From: Candidatus Sungbacteria bacterium RIFCSPLOWO2_01_FULL_47_10
GTDB lineage: Bacteria > Patescibacteriota > Minisyncoccia > Sungbacterales > GWA2-42-14
DNA: 10,671 bases
Assembly (NCBI GenBank): GCA_001820675.1
Contig: MHQO01000014.1
Span: 2,090 to 12,760 of the forward strand
Reading direction: 5' to 3'
The notes under the pieces are model-generated. The model was given only the letters and a program-made list of their open reading frames with translations, was not told the DNA's origin and did not search any database. The translations under genes were made by a program, and so were the position numbers. Below are positions 1-7,606 of the stretch, piece by piece (the stretch's first letter is position 1; each line of letters begins with the position of its first letter).

Positions 1-2
1 TT

Positions 3-1262
3 CAGGAGGAACTTGAAGAAACCTATGCCGCGCGAAAAACGCCAAAAACGGTCGAGGAAACGGGAAAAACGGCCGAAGAGGCGCCGGTAACGAAAATGGT
101 CTCCGTCATACTTCGATACGGAGTTGAGGGAGGAGCGTCCGATATTCACATCGAACCGATTGAAAATAACGTCAAAATCCGCTTCAGGGTTGACGGAGTG
201 CTCTATACCGGCCTCATGCTTCCCAAAGAAGTTCATGGGGCGCTGATAACCCGTATCAAGGTTTTGACAAGCATGAAGATCGACGAATCGCGCATCCCCC
301 AAGACGGCCGATTTCATGCGCGCATCCTTGAAAAAGAAATCGATTTTCGCGTCTCGACATTCCCCACGAATTTCGGAGAAAAAGTCGCAATTCGCATACT
401 CGACCCTTCGGGAACGGTCAAATCAATCGCAGATCTCGGCCTTGACGGAAGAAATCTTGAGACCATCAAAAAAAACATTAAAAAACCGTTCGGCATGATC
501 CTGATCACGGGCCCTACCGGCTCGGGGAAATCAACAACCCTTTACGCGCTCCTTGAGGAGATCGACCGCGAAACTAAAAACGTCGTAAGTCTTGAAGACC
601 CTATTGAATATTACCTCCCTGGAGTAAACCAGTCGCAGGTAAGACCGGAAATCAAATATGACTTTGCAACGGGATTGCGCCACATCCTGCGCCAGGATCC
701 GGATGTCATCATGGTGGGCGAAATCCGCGATAAGGAAACTGCGGAACTTGCGGTCCATGCGGCTCTTACCGGACATCTTGTGCTTTCAACGCTTCACACC
801 AATAATGCCGCAGGCGTCATTCCTCGGCTTATCGATATGGGCATTGATCCGTTTCTTATTCCGTCAACCCTCGCCTGCGCGGTCGCTCAGCGGCTTGCGC
901 GAAAACTGTGCCCGGAATCAAAAAAAGAAATCGCCATCGCGGGGAGGTACAAGGAAATCATCGACTCGGAAATCAACTCCATGCCCGCCGCGTACAAAGA
1001 GGACATGAAGCGTATGAATGTCAGCACGGTCAGCATGCCGGAAGTTTCGACGACATGTCCGAAAGGAACGCGGGGAAGAATAGGGGTTTTTGAAGTGCTC
1101 GAAATGACGCCCCGGCTTGAAAAAATAATCCTTGAAGGGCCGTCTGAAGCCAAAATTCTGGATGAAGCGGTACACCAGGGCATGATCACCCTTCGCCAGG
1201 ATGGAATAATAAAAGCGCTTCATGGTATAATCGGGGTAGATGATTTGCTTGAAGTGACGTAA
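3..1262 (+). CDS. pilB: Type IV pilus extension ATPase PilB (5' partial)
   Basis: Cytoplasmic hexameric secretion ATPase (GspE/PilB family) that powers pilus extension through the platform protein PilC. The frame is open to the left edge of the window, so the Met at 96 is internal and the N-terminal domain is cut off. Counting from that Met: an N2-domain ASDIHIEP motif at 14-21, Walker A GPTGSGKST at 139-147, an Asp-box region ending LEDPIEY (166-172), Walker B VIMVGEIRD at 204-212 and the His-box STLHTNNAAG at 231-240. A full PilB has a C-terminal tetracysteine zinc site. Here only one Cys of each pair is left, C272 (LCPES) and C321 (TCPKG), so zinc is probably not bound; I believe this is a lineage trait. 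It differs from the PilT downstream in having a longer C-terminal insertion and lacking the AIRNLIRE motif. The function is secure. Confidence 0.95.
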   Translation, partial: QEELEETYAARKTPKTVEETGKTAEEAPVTKMVSVILRYGVEGGASDIHIEPIENNVKIRFRVDGVLYTGLMLPKEVHGALITRIKVLTSMKIDESRIPQDGRFHARILEKEIDFRVSTFPTNFGEKVAIRILDPSGTVKSIADLGLDGRNLETIKKNIKKPFGMILITGPTGSGKSTTLYALLEEIDRETKNVVSLEDPIEYYLPGVNQSQVRPEIKYDFATGLRHILRQDPDVIMVGEIRDKETAELAVHAALTGHLVLSTLHTNNAAGVIPRLIDMGIDPFLIPSTLACAVAQRLARKLCPESKKEIAIAGRYKEIIDSEINSMPAAYKEDMKRMNVSTVSMPEVSTTCPKGTRGRIGVFEVLEMTPRLEKIILEGPSEAKILDEAVHQGMITLRQDGIIKALHGIIGVDDLLEVT

Positions 1263-1280
1263 TTAAGACGCGAGTAATTT

Positions 1281-1397
1281 CGAAGAATAAAGCCTGAACC
1301 AAAAAACACAAATAAAGAACGTTTTTGTTTGTGTTCTGTGTTTTTTATAGTTTGTGTTTTGTTTGTGCTTTGGTTCCTGTGCTTTATATTTTCTTCG
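1281..1397. repeat. Imperfect palindrome filling the pilB-receiver gap
   Basis: The 144-base spacer is a long quasi-palindrome. Matching arm blocks, outside to inside: CGAAGAA (1281-1287) with TTCTTCG (1391-1397); TAAAGC (1288-1293) with GCTTTA (1381-1386); AACCAAA (1297-1303) with TTTGGTT (1369-1375); CACAAA (1307-1312) with TTTGTG (1362-1367). The centre is T-rich and contains several imperfect direct copies of TTTGTGTT. A possible promoter lies in the right arm: TTGTGC (1363-1368), 16 bases, TATATT (1385-1390), which would start transcription about 10 bases before the receiver ATG. The palindrome is seen directly; the promoter is a weak inference. It has no T-tract typical of a terminator. 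Confidence 0.75.
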
Positions 1398-1406
1398 ACA
1401 ATTTAA

Positions 1407-1796
1407 ATGTCCCAAAAAAATAAATATAAAGTTCTCATCGTAGACGACGATCAGTTCATATCGGAAATGTATGTGCTCAAGTTCAAAGAAGCGGGGTTTG
1501 ACGTGCATACCGCCGGAGACGGACAAACAGCCATCGAATCCATCACAAAAAATACTCCCGACGTCGTGCTTCTCGATATTATTCTTCCCAATATGGACGG
1601 TTTCGATATTCTCAAATCCCTTGCGGAGAATGACATCCTGAAGAAAACAAAAGTCATTCTTCTTTCAAACCTCGGCGAGAAAAAAGACATTGAAAAAGGA
1701 TTGTCATTGGGGGCGATTGACTACGTCGTAAAAGCGCATTTTACCCCGTCGGAAGTGGTGCAAAAAATCGAAGGAATACTCGAGGGCGGAAAATAA
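1407..1796 (+). CDS. Stand-alone CheY-like response regulator receiver
   Basis: Single-domain receiver of 129 residues with no output domain. All phosphorylation residues are present: acidic cluster D13-D14-D15, phospho-acceptor D57 in VVLLDIILP, switch S87 and conserved K109 (YVVKA). It should be phosphorylated by a histidine kinase that is not in this window and act by protein contact, as PilG/PilH-type receivers do in twitching motility. Its position between pilB and pilT suggests control of motor switching, but that is inference from location only. The ATG at 1407 is used because the fold starts at once (KYKVLIVDDD). No clear Shine-Dalgarno sequence is seen; the upstream palindrome ends 9 bases before the start. 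Confidence 0.9.
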   Translation: MSQKNKYKVLIVDDDQFISEMYVLKFKEAGFDVHTAGDGQTAIESITKNTPDVVLLDIILPNMDGFDILKSLAENDILKKTKVILLSNLGEKKDIEKGLSLGAIDYVVKAHFTPSEVVQKIEGILEGGK

Positions 1797-1870
1797 TCAA
1801 CGAACTACGAATTCCGTGCGAACCCGAGAATATATATTCGTACATTCGGGTTTGATTCGGTATTCGATGA
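1797..1870. repeat. Imperfect palindrome filling the receiver-pilT gap
   Basis: It starts on the base after the receiver stop codon and ends 6 bases before the pilT ATG. The core arms are AACCCGA (1821-1827) with TCGGGTT (1846-1852) around the self-complementary GAATATATATTC. Looser outer pairing continues through CGAA...TAC...GAAT on the left (1801-1813) and ATTCGGTATTCG on the right (1855-1866), with bulges. It is not followed by a T-tract, so it does not look like an ordinary terminator. No match in sequence to the other palindromes of this window. Confidence 0.65.
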
Positions 1871-1876
1871 TGAGCC

Positions 1877-2944
1877 ATGAACTACCAACAGGAGTTTGAA
1901 GACATCATCCAGATGATGCTGAAGCAAAACGCGTCCGATCTCCACATAACGGTCGGGCGTCATCCGACGATCCGTGTTGACGGAAGCTTGGTTGAACTTA
2001 CAAAAAAACCGGTTGTCGACCAGGACATTGCCCGGGAATTCATATTTCTCATGCTTTCTAAAGAACAGCAGGAAGCATTTTTACGGCTCAAAGAGTTCGA
2101 TCTTTCCTATTCGTTCAAGGGAATTGCGCGTTTCAGGGTCAATATCTTCGTTCAGCGCGGATATATGGGAGCCGCCCTGCGGTTCATTCCGACCAGAATC
2201 AAAACATTCGAAGAGCTTCAGCTTCCGGAAATATTGGCGGATTTTTGTCTGAAGCCGCAGGGGTTCTTTTTGTGCGTGGGGCCGACCGGCCACGGAAAAA
2301 CAACGACACTTTCGGCGATGGTCGAATATATCAACCACTCGCGGCATGATCATGTCATAACGATTGAAGATCCGATCGAATATCTTTTCACGTCGGACCG
2401 GTGCATCATTGACCAGCGAGAAGTCGGAACGGACACCGAAAGCTTCGAAATCGCTCTTCGTTCGATGTTTCGTGAAGACGTAGATGTCGCCATGGTCGGA
2501 GAAATGCGCGACAAAGCAACCATGGCCGCCGCAGTTACCGCGGCGGAAACGGGGCACTTGATTTTATCTTCCATTCACACCAATAACGCCGCGCAGACAA
2601 TTGACCGCATCATTGATAGTTTCCCCGCCGACCAGCAAAACCAGATCCGTTCCCAGCTTGCAAATACGCTCGTCGGCATCCTCTCCCAACGCCTTATTCC
2701 GCGCATTGGCGGAGGGCTTGTGCCCGCAATAGAAATCATGATCGCAAACTCCGCCATTCGCAATCTTATCCGCGAAAACAGAATGCATGAAATCGATCTC
2801 GTGATCGAAACGTCAAGCGATGAGGGAATGATTTCATTGAACCGGGCGCTTATCGATCTTATCCGCTCGGGAACAATTTCGCTTGAATCCGCCATTACCT
2901 ACTCCTTAAACCCCGGAGAACTTCAGCTTCTTCTCAAGAGATAG
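1877..2944 (+). CDS. pilT: Type IV pilus retraction ATPase PilT
   Basis: Cytoplasmic hexameric ATPase that depolymerises the pilus and drives retraction. At 355 residues it has the usual PilT length. Visible motifs: ASDLHITVG at 19-27; Walker A GPTGHGKTTT at 135-144, with His in place of the common Ser at the fifth position; IEDPIEYL at 163-170; Walker B VAMVGEMRD at 194-202; His-box SSIHTNNAA at 231-239; and the PilT-specific AIRNLIRE at 293-300, which is known to be needed for retraction in characterised PilT proteins. That last motif separates it from PilB. The start at 1877 gives the conserved N-terminus. Next to the receiver and pilC in the same direction, it is probably part of one transcription unit. 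Identification is firm. Confidence 0.95.
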   Translation: MNYQQEFEDIIQMMLKQNASDLHITVGRHPTIRVDGSLVELTKKPVVDQDIAREFIFLMLSKEQQEAFLRLKEFDLSYSFKGIARFRVNIFVQRGYMGAALRFIPTRIKTFEELQLPEILADFCLKPQGFFLCVGPTGHGKTTTLSAMVEYINHSRHDHVITIEDPIEYLFTSDRCIIDQREVGTDTESFEIALRSMFREDVDVAMVGEMRDKATMAAAVTAAETGHLILSSIHTNNAAQTIDRIIDSFPADQQNQIRSQLANTLVGILSQRLIPRIGGGLVPAIEIMIANSAIRNLIRENRMHEIDLVIETSSDEGMISLNRALIDLIRSGTISLESAITYSLNPGELQLLLKR

Positions 2945-2977
2945 CCGCAGGCCATGTGCGAATCCTGACGGAATGCG

Positions 2978-3006
2978 CGCCGCGGATCCGAGCATGGATT
3001 CGCGCG
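2978..3006. repeat. GC-rich hairpin in the pilT-pilC spacer
   Basis: The left arm ending CGGATCC at 2989 pairs with GGATTCGCGCG (2996-3006) through about 11 base pairs, including one G-U pair and one bulge, around the six-base loop GAGCAT. A second weaker pairing, GCGAAG (3004-3009) with CTTCGC (3045-3050), lies just downstream. The whole 124-base spacer (2945-3068) otherwise holds no gene I can support. No T-tract follows, so it is not a typical terminator. Confidence 0.55.
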
Positions 3007-3068
3007 AAGTTCGTGACGTGTTTCATCAACCCGCATCGAATCCGCTTCGCTTCACATTTCAAAAAGTT

Positions 3069-4292
3069 ATGGCACAGTTTGTATACAAAGCGCGCACGAT
3101 GAACGGCGAGCCCCGCGAGGGGCTTATTGAAGTCGTCAATAAAGACATCGCGATCGACATCCTGAAAAAATCCGACCTGGTAATTATTTCAATCGAAGAA
3201 ATCAAAAAAGCGGAGGGTGATACATTGGCGCGCCTCATCCGGCTCGTTGGAATCGGGGGAAAAGTAAAAATGCGGGAAGTTGCGATTTTCTCGCGGCAAT
3301 TTGCAACACTTTTCGACGCAAAAGTTCCCGTGGTTCGCTCGTTAAAAACTCTCGCGGCAGAGGCACAAAACAGGACCCTCCAAGACACGCTCTCCGAGAT
3401 CTTAGACGACGTCTCCGGCGGATCGTCATTAAGCCTTGCCATGTCAAAACATCCGAATGTTTTTTCATATTTTTATGTGAGCATGGTCAAGGCGGGAGAG
3501 GAATCCGGCCGGCTTCAAAGCGTCTTCAATTATCTCGCGGATTACATGGAACGGACATATGACATTACGGCAAAAGTAAAAAATGCGCTTGTGTATCCGG
3601 CATTCGTACTTTTCGTATTCGTCGCCGTCATCACAATGATGCTCCTTTTCGTCGTCCCGAACCTCATCACGATTTTTGAGGAATCAAACGCGCCCGTTCC
3701 ATTCTACACCCAAATCGTCTTCTCGGCGGCGCTTTTTCTACGCGCATACGGTTTTTTGTTGGTCATTGTCGTCATCGGAGGAATCGTGGCGCTTTTGCAG
3801 TATTTTTCAACTCCCGGCGGAAAAGACGTCCTTGACCGCATAAAACTTTCTGCCCCCCTTTTCGGCAACCTTTTCCGCAAATTCTATCTTGCCCGTTTTG
3901 CGGACACGCTCTCAAGCCTCATTAATTCTGGCGTGCCCATCATCCGATCCCTTCAGATAACGGCGGCCGTAATCGACAACAGGGTATATGAAGCGGTCAT
4001 TTTGGATGCCGCAAAAGCGGTAAAATCCGGAAACTCCATCGGGTTTGCCCTTGAACAATATGCCGAAATTCCCCCGCTTCTTACCCAAATGATCCGGATC
4101 GGCGAAGAATCGGGCAAACTCGATTATATATTGGGAAATATTTCCACGTTTTATAAACGCGATGTCGACAACATCGTTTCGAATCTCGTAAGCCTGATCG
4201 AACCCGCAATGATCGTGCTCCTCGGAGGCGGCGTAGGACTGCTTGTCGCCGCCATTCTCGTCCCGCTGTACAGCTTATCTGCCGGATTTTAA
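3069..4292 (+). CDS. pilC: Type IV pilus inner-membrane platform protein PilC
   Basis: Polytopic platform protein (GspF/PilC family) that couples the PilB and PilT motors to pilin assembly. From the ATG at 3069 it is 407 residues, the normal family length. The N-terminus MAQFVYKARTMNGEPREG is the typical PilC start. Two T2SSF domains follow: the first with FSRQF near 74 and GEESGRL near 143, the second from about 278 with LARFADTLSSLINSGVP and a second GEESGKL. Hydrophobic segments lie at about 176-200, 225-246 and 376-402. An in-frame ATG at 2973 would add 32 residues, but these cover the spacer hairpin and do not look like the family, so I chose 3069. No strong ribosome binding site is seen. 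The next gene is convergent, 61 bases away, with no clear terminator between. Confidence 0.94.
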   Translation: MAQFVYKARTMNGEPREGLIEVVNKDIAIDILKKSDLVIISIEEIKKAEGDTLARLIRLVGIGGKVKMREVAIFSRQFATLFDAKVPVVRSLKTLAAEAQNRTLQDTLSEILDDVSGGSSLSLAMSKHPNVFSYFYVSMVKAGEESGRLQSVFNYLADYMERTYDITAKVKNALVYPAFVLFVFVAVITMMLLFVVPNLITIFEESNAPVPFYTQIVFSAALFLRAYGFLLVIVVIGGIVALLQYFSTPGGKDVLDRIKLSAPLFGNLFRKFYLARFADTLSSLINSGVPIIRSLQITAAVIDNRVYEAVILDAAKAVKSGNSIGFALEQYAEIPPLLTQMIRIGEESGKLDYILGNISTFYKRDVDNIVSNLVSLIEPAMIVLLGGGVGLLVAAILVPLYSLSAGF

Positions 4293-4353
4293 GTTCTTGG
4301 TGAGGACAGGCCCGTAAAGTTTAGAGGCTTTGGTATCGGACATCAACTATCTA

Positions 4354-6294
4354 TCAAAATTTTTCTCTCAACTCAAAAAAACCTTTTCGCGCGTCAACTG
4401 ATGCGGGACGCAAATAAAGAAGTTTCAGAAAAGCATTAAATGATTCTTCTGTATTTCCGAGACTCCTTTCAGCTTCCGCAAGCCATAGGTATGGCTCTTC
4501 AAGCTGTATCGGAAATTGAGCAACAATCGGCCTGAGAATAAAAATAACATCATCCCATTTTCCTTCTTTGCGCGCACTATACGCGCGGAAAAGCAGGGGC
4601 GCGACAGAACGTAATACGCTATCCTCAATTTTTTCAAGATCACGAAGAACATACGTATCGTCTTTTGACCGCGTGTAGCGGGCGAGTGCGGAAAAAAAGA
4701 ATTTCTCATTTGATGGCCGTAACTTAGCCAATTCGTCAAAAATCACTACCGCTTCCACAAGGTTTCCGCGTTCAAGATATATTTTCCCCAATTCAAATGC
4801 AATCATACCGCTGGAATTGCTGGTTGGCGGACGATAGCGTTCTTTCAATACCCTTTCGGCATCAAACAACCTGTCCATACGAGCGTATACTTTCGCAAAT
4901 CGAACCGCATGATGGTCTGCATATACTTCCTCTTTAAAAAGATATGCATCCCTTTCATAAAGGGAAAGTACTTCTTCATATTTACCTTTGGCAAGAAGTG
5001 CTCTGTTTAAATTCAGCCAATTCCTGTCATCGAGCGCAAGGCGTGATGCCGATCGCCACAATGCTTCGTCATCTCGCCAGTCATAGAGCCGATTTGCGGT
5101 TAAAAAACTGTAATATCCCAGAAGCACACACGCCATGATCGAAACCCCGGCAGTCGAAAATAAACGGCACATCCGCGGCATTTTTGAAATGAAGCTGTAG
5201 AGTGAAGAAACAAGCCATAAAAGGATGATAACTGCTCCGGGCAGGGCAGGATACAAAAATCGCTCGTTCATTAAACTGTTGAGCGGAAAAGGAAAATTTG
5301 CTACAGGAAGCATCGGAATAGCAAACCACAAAAGTCCAAGAGTGATGAGTGGTATTTTTTTCCGAAAAAATATCGAACATATAAGAACAATAACAAATGA
5401 ACCGACGAGGGAAACGGCAAAAAAAGTCGGCAAATCAATTTGAGAAGTCTCCGGGAATGTGTCATAATTCACCGTCAACGGATATCCTTTTACTATCAAC
5501 CCCATATATTTCACAAACACATTGGACATGGTAAGAAAAGTTCCGTATATTCCCCCTCCCCAGTATTCATCATATGCGACGAATGACCCTATAAATAAAG
5601 TTCTTAGAATGATATATAACGGAATAGTAGTGATAAGGAGTATCAGTTCCTTGGTATATCTCTTGACATTATCGGAAGTCCAAAGTATAGCTACCGCAAG
5701 CAGAGGCAAAACTACTAATTGGTCTTTGCTGAAAACCGCTAATGCGGCCATTGGTAAATAGAGATAATAAATCCTGCGCAGACTATCCTTTTTGAGAAGA
5801 AGCAATATTGCCGTAAAACCGAAAAAGGTCGCCCATAAAGCAGTATGCTCGGCCGCCCACGCAACTGCTTCGCTTTGAATTGGATGAACGAGAAAAATCA
5901 TCGCTCCAAAAAAAGAAAGAACTCGTTTCGCTACTATTTTTTTGAAAATAAAAAATAAAATTGTCGCATTCGTGCCGTGAAGAAGCAAGCTTACCGTGTG
6001 GTAAAACGCGGGTTGAAAAGAAAAAAAATAAAATTCAATGGATAATATCCACGAGCCTACCGGTCGGTAGTTGAAAATAGCGTCCGGTGAATTGAAAAAA
6101 AACTGCGGGTTAAGGAAAAAATAGGCTGGGTTGACGGAATTTTGTATCCAGGGGTTTGCAACAATGATAAAAAAATCATCATAGACAAAATCATTTGCAA
6201 ACAACGGATAATAAAGAAAAACCGCCGCGAGAAAAATCAAGCAGGCGTATAAAATGCTTTCATGTTGTTTGGCGGCGAAGAAAAATTTTGTCAT
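4354..6294 (-). CDS. TMTC-like GT-C membrane glycosyltransferase with C-terminal TPRs
   Basis: Membrane protein of 646 residues. Residues 1-400 hold about ten hydrophobic segments with the layout of the TMTC/DUF1736-type GT-C enzymes: paired acids VYDDF at 37-41 in the first outer loop, NYRPVGSW at 75-82, LVHPIQSEAVAWAAEH at 135-150 and NERFLYPALPG at 343-353. Residues about 420-646 form TPR-like helical repeats (for example LAKGKYEEVLSLYERD and LERGNLVEAVVIFDELAKLRPS). Eukaryotic TMTC proteins are O-mannosyltransferases using a lipid-linked sugar; bacterial members are mostly uncharacterised. It stands reversed in the pilus cluster next to the pilin gene, so transfer of a sugar to pilin or adhesin is a reasonable inference, not shown. 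It is visibly richer in A/T than its neighbours, which fits later arrival. The start ATG lacks an obvious Shine-Dalgarno. Confidence 0.8.
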   Translation of the reverse strand: MTKFFFAAKQHESILYACLIFLAAVFLYYPLFANDFVYDDFFIIVANPWIQNSVNPAYFFLNPQFFFNSPDAIFNYRPVGSWILSIEFYFFSFQPAFYHTVSLLLHGTNATILFFIFKKIVAKRVLSFFGAMIFLVHPIQSEAVAWAAEHTALWATFFGFTAILLLLKKDSLRRIYYLYLPMAALAVFSKDQLVVLPLLAVAILWTSDNVKRYTKELILLITTIPLYIILRTLFIGSFVAYDEYWGGGIYGTFLTMSNVFVKYMGLIVKGYPLTVNYDTFPETSQIDLPTFFAVSLVGSFVIVLICSIFFRKKIPLITLGLLWFAIPMLPVANFPFPLNSLMNERFLYPALPGAVIILLWLVSSLYSFISKMPRMCRLFSTAGVSIMACVLLGYYSFLTANRLYDWRDDEALWRSASRLALDDRNWLNLNRALLAKGKYEEVLSLYERDAYLFKEEVYADHHAVRFAKVYARMDRLFDAERVLKERYRPPTSNSSGMIAFELGKIYLERGNLVEAVVIFDELAKLRPSNEKFFFSALARYTRSKDDTYVLRDLEKIEDSVLRSVAPLLFRAYSARKEGKWDDVIFILRPIVAQFPIQLEEPYLWLAEAERSLGNTEESFNAFLKLLYLRPASVDARKGFFELREKF

Positions 6295-6329
6295 TTTTTT
6301 AATTGAATGGGGATATATTTTATGCTACA

Positions 6330-6357
6330 TTTATATGTTTCATTGCGCAAATGCCAG
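6330..6357 (-). promoter_or_regulatory. Candidate promoter of the glycosyltransferase gene
   Basis: Read on the - strand: CTGGCA as a -35 box (6352-6357), a 16-base spacer and TATAAA as a -10 box (6330-6335), with the gene's ATG about 35 bases further on. The spacing is good but the -35 box is only a partial match, so this is a pattern-based guess. Confidence 0.35.
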
Positions 6358-6402
6358 TCTGTCGATAATTTTGCTCTATTTCTTGCTGTGGATAACCTCA
6401 TT

Positions 6403-6430
6403 TTGCGGTATGCTCTAATCGGCGTATAAT
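6403..6430 (+). promoter_or_regulatory. Candidate promoter of the pilin gene
   Basis: TTGCGG (6403-6408), a 16-base spacer and a perfect TATAAT (6425-6430), with transcription expected to begin near 6437. This leaves a leader of about 100 bases before the pilin ATG, most of it occupied by the palindrome at 6477-6534. It is the best sigma-70-like promoter in the 242-base divergent region and fits a strongly expressed major pilin. Confidence 0.55.
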
Positions 6431-6476
6431 AAAAAAACATTGAGATGACATAAATTATATGTTTGTGTTAGTATTA

Positions 6477-6534
6477 GCATTTAGTTATTAGTAATCAATC
6501 TAATGGCTAAAGACTGATTGCTAATGGTTAAAGC
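6477..6534. repeat. Imperfect palindrome in the pilin leader
   Basis: The left arm 6477-6500 (core ATTAGTAATCAATC) pairs with the right arm 6512-6534 (core GACTGATTGCTAAT) across an 11-base loop. Pairing includes the blocks ATTAG/CTAAT and AATCA/TGATT with a few mismatches. The right arm ends two bases before the pilin ATG, so the fold would cover the place where a ribosome binding site should be. Direct partial copies TAATGGCTAAAG and TAATGGTTAAAG also lie here. Confidence 0.7.
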
Positions 6535-6536
6535 AA

Positions 6537-7070
6537 ATGATTAAAATGTTATTTTCCAAGAAAGCAGGCGGCAAGGGCTTTACCCTTATCGAGCTTTTGG
6601 TTGTAATTGCGATCATCGGAATTTTGGCATCAATCGTGCTCGCATCCTTAAACACGGCGCGAAGAAAATCGCGTGATGCACGTCGAGTAGCGGATATAAA
6701 ACAAATTCAATTGGCGCTTGAACTCTATTTTGATGACAATACCGAATATCCTGATGTTCTGAGCGGTAACTTAAATCCAACATATATTCCCGCAATTCCC
6801 AATGATCCGGTTGGTGGGAATTATTCCTATGATAATCTTCTTGCGACTTCCGGGGGCACTTGCAGTGGCACAGATACTTGTTTATATTACCATCTCGGAG
6901 CTAATTTAGAGGATTCGGGAGAGAACTCCCTTAGCGGAGATGCGGACGGGTGTGTTGCAACGGGGGCGGGTTGCGCACGCGTGATTGCAAACACAACTGT
7001 AGCTGGACAGGACACGACAAGGTGTGAGTCAACTGCTACCGACAGGTTTTGCTATGACTTAACCCCGTAA
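6537..7070 (+). CDS. pilA: Type IV pilin, probable major pilin
   Basis: Prepilin of 177 residues. A basic leader of 14 residues ends in Gly14, then F15-T-L-I-E19: the class III cleavage site, with the Glu at mature position 5 that guides assembly. The hydrophobic N-terminal helix runs to about residue 38 and continues as an amphipathic helix (NTARRKSRDARRVADIKQIQ). The globular part has the YPD..., YIP..PNDP and CLYYHLGANLED patterns of Gram-positive- and Parcubacteria-type pilins, six cysteines (109, 115, 139, 146, 163, 172) and ends DLTP. It is cleaved by the adjacent prepilin peptidase and assembled by PilB/PilC. An alternative start is Met4 at 6546. That it is the main fibre subunit is inferred from its own promoter and position. 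Confidence 0.9.
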   Translation: MIKMLFSKKAGGKGFTLIELLVVIAIIGILASIVLASLNTARRKSRDARRVADIKQIQLALELYFDDNTEYPDVLSGNLNPTYIPAIPNDPVGGNYSYDNLLATSGGTCSGTDTCLYYHLGANLEDSGENSLSGDADGCVATGAGCARVIANTTVAGQDTTRCESTATDRFCYDLTP

Positions 7071-7072
7071 TT

Positions 7073-7480
7073 ATGATCTTCCTGTTTCTGCTCCCGCTCG
7101 TGTTCGGCCTTGTTATCGGAAGCTTTCTCAACGTGGTGATTTTCCGGCTTGAACCCGATGAGGGAGAAGAAAAACCTAAAGCAAAAAACACCCCGAATGC
7201 TTTCGGGGTGTTTTCGATTGGCCCCCGTTCTCAAAACATGCCCCGCTCGCATGCGCAAGCCGCATCATCAATGTCAATACTTACCGGCCGTTCATTCTGT
7301 CCTCACTGCAAAACACAGTTGAAATGGTTTGAACTCATTCCGCTTTTCAGTTTTACCATTCAAAAAGGTCGGTGCCGGACGTGCCATAATAAAATCTCGT
7401 GGCAATACCCGCTGGTCGAGCTCGGCGCCGCGGTTGTTTTTACGCTGATTGCGTGGCAATATATAAGCGGAAACATCTGA
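7073..7480 (+). CDS. pilD: Prepilin peptidase, N-terminal (methyltransferase/Cys) half
   Basis: The 135-residue product begins with a membrane helix and GLVIGSFLNVVIFRL, the hallmark start of PilD (A24 family), and has the two CxxC pairs C76/C79 (FCPHC) and C101/C104 (CRTC), then WQYPLVELGAA. It stops at TGA 7478-7480, before the catalytic domain. That domain lies downstream in the same reading frame (7607-8191) behind a palindromic spacer, so one gene has apparently been interrupted. Residues about 28-69 are extra compared with the usual short loop between FRL and the first CxxC; they are encoded partly by a perfect hairpin (7185-7214). The pilin stop lies two bases upstream, so translation is probably coupled. 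Whether this half has a function alone cannot be told. Confidence 0.85.
   Translation: MIFLFLLPLVFGLVIGSFLNVVIFRLEPDEGEEKPKAKNTPNAFGVFSIGPRSQNMPRSHAQAASSMSILTGRSFCPHCKTQLKWFELIPLFSFTIQKGRCRTCHNKISWQYPLVELGAAVVFTLIAWQYISGNI
7185..7214. repeat. Perfect terminator-like hairpin inside the prepilin peptidase gene
   Basis: AAAACACCCCGAA (7185-7197) and its exact reverse complement TTCGGGGTGTTTT (7202-7214) flank a four-base loop, TGCT. On the + strand four T follow the GC stem; on the - strand six T follow. It would pass as an intrinsic terminator in either direction, yet it lies in frame within the gene and encodes part of KAKNTPNAFGVFS, in a loop that is normally short in PilD proteins. Confidence 0.85.
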
Positions 7481-7485
7481 ACAAA

Positions 7486-7595
7486 TGCAAAAGGCAAGGT
7501 TCAAAATTCAAAATTTCAGTGAAAAAATTTGAAGAGGTCCGGTGTTGGCGGGGAATAAGCAATTTTTGAATTCTGAACTATCGCATAGCATTGCA
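7486..7595. repeat. Palindromic spacer separating the two prepilin peptidase halves
   Basis: GTTCAAAATTCAAAATT (7499-7515) pairs almost perfectly with AATTTTTGAATTCTGAAC (7561-7578), and TGCAA (7486-7490) with TTGCA (7591-7595). The central 45 bases are unpaired and richer in G. In the frame of the flanking gene it contains TGA at 7520-7522, TAA at 7556-7558, TGA at 7574-7576 and TAG at 7586-7588, so it is not simply a single frameshift error. Confidence 0.75.
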
Positions 7596-7606
7596 TACTC
7601 CACATT

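Noticed and set aside
2081..2557. Long antisense frame within pilT and similar frames opposite pilB, pilC and the adhesin
   Set aside because: They are shadows of well-supported genes, have no recognisable domain and no start context.
2973..3068. Longer PilC starting at ATG 2973
   Set aside because: The extra 32 residues overlap the spacer hairpin and do not resemble PilC; the family N-terminus begins at 3069.
4293..4353. Terminator between pilC and the convergent glycosyltransferase
   Set aside because: No GC-rich stem followed by a T-tract on either strand; only weak pairings.
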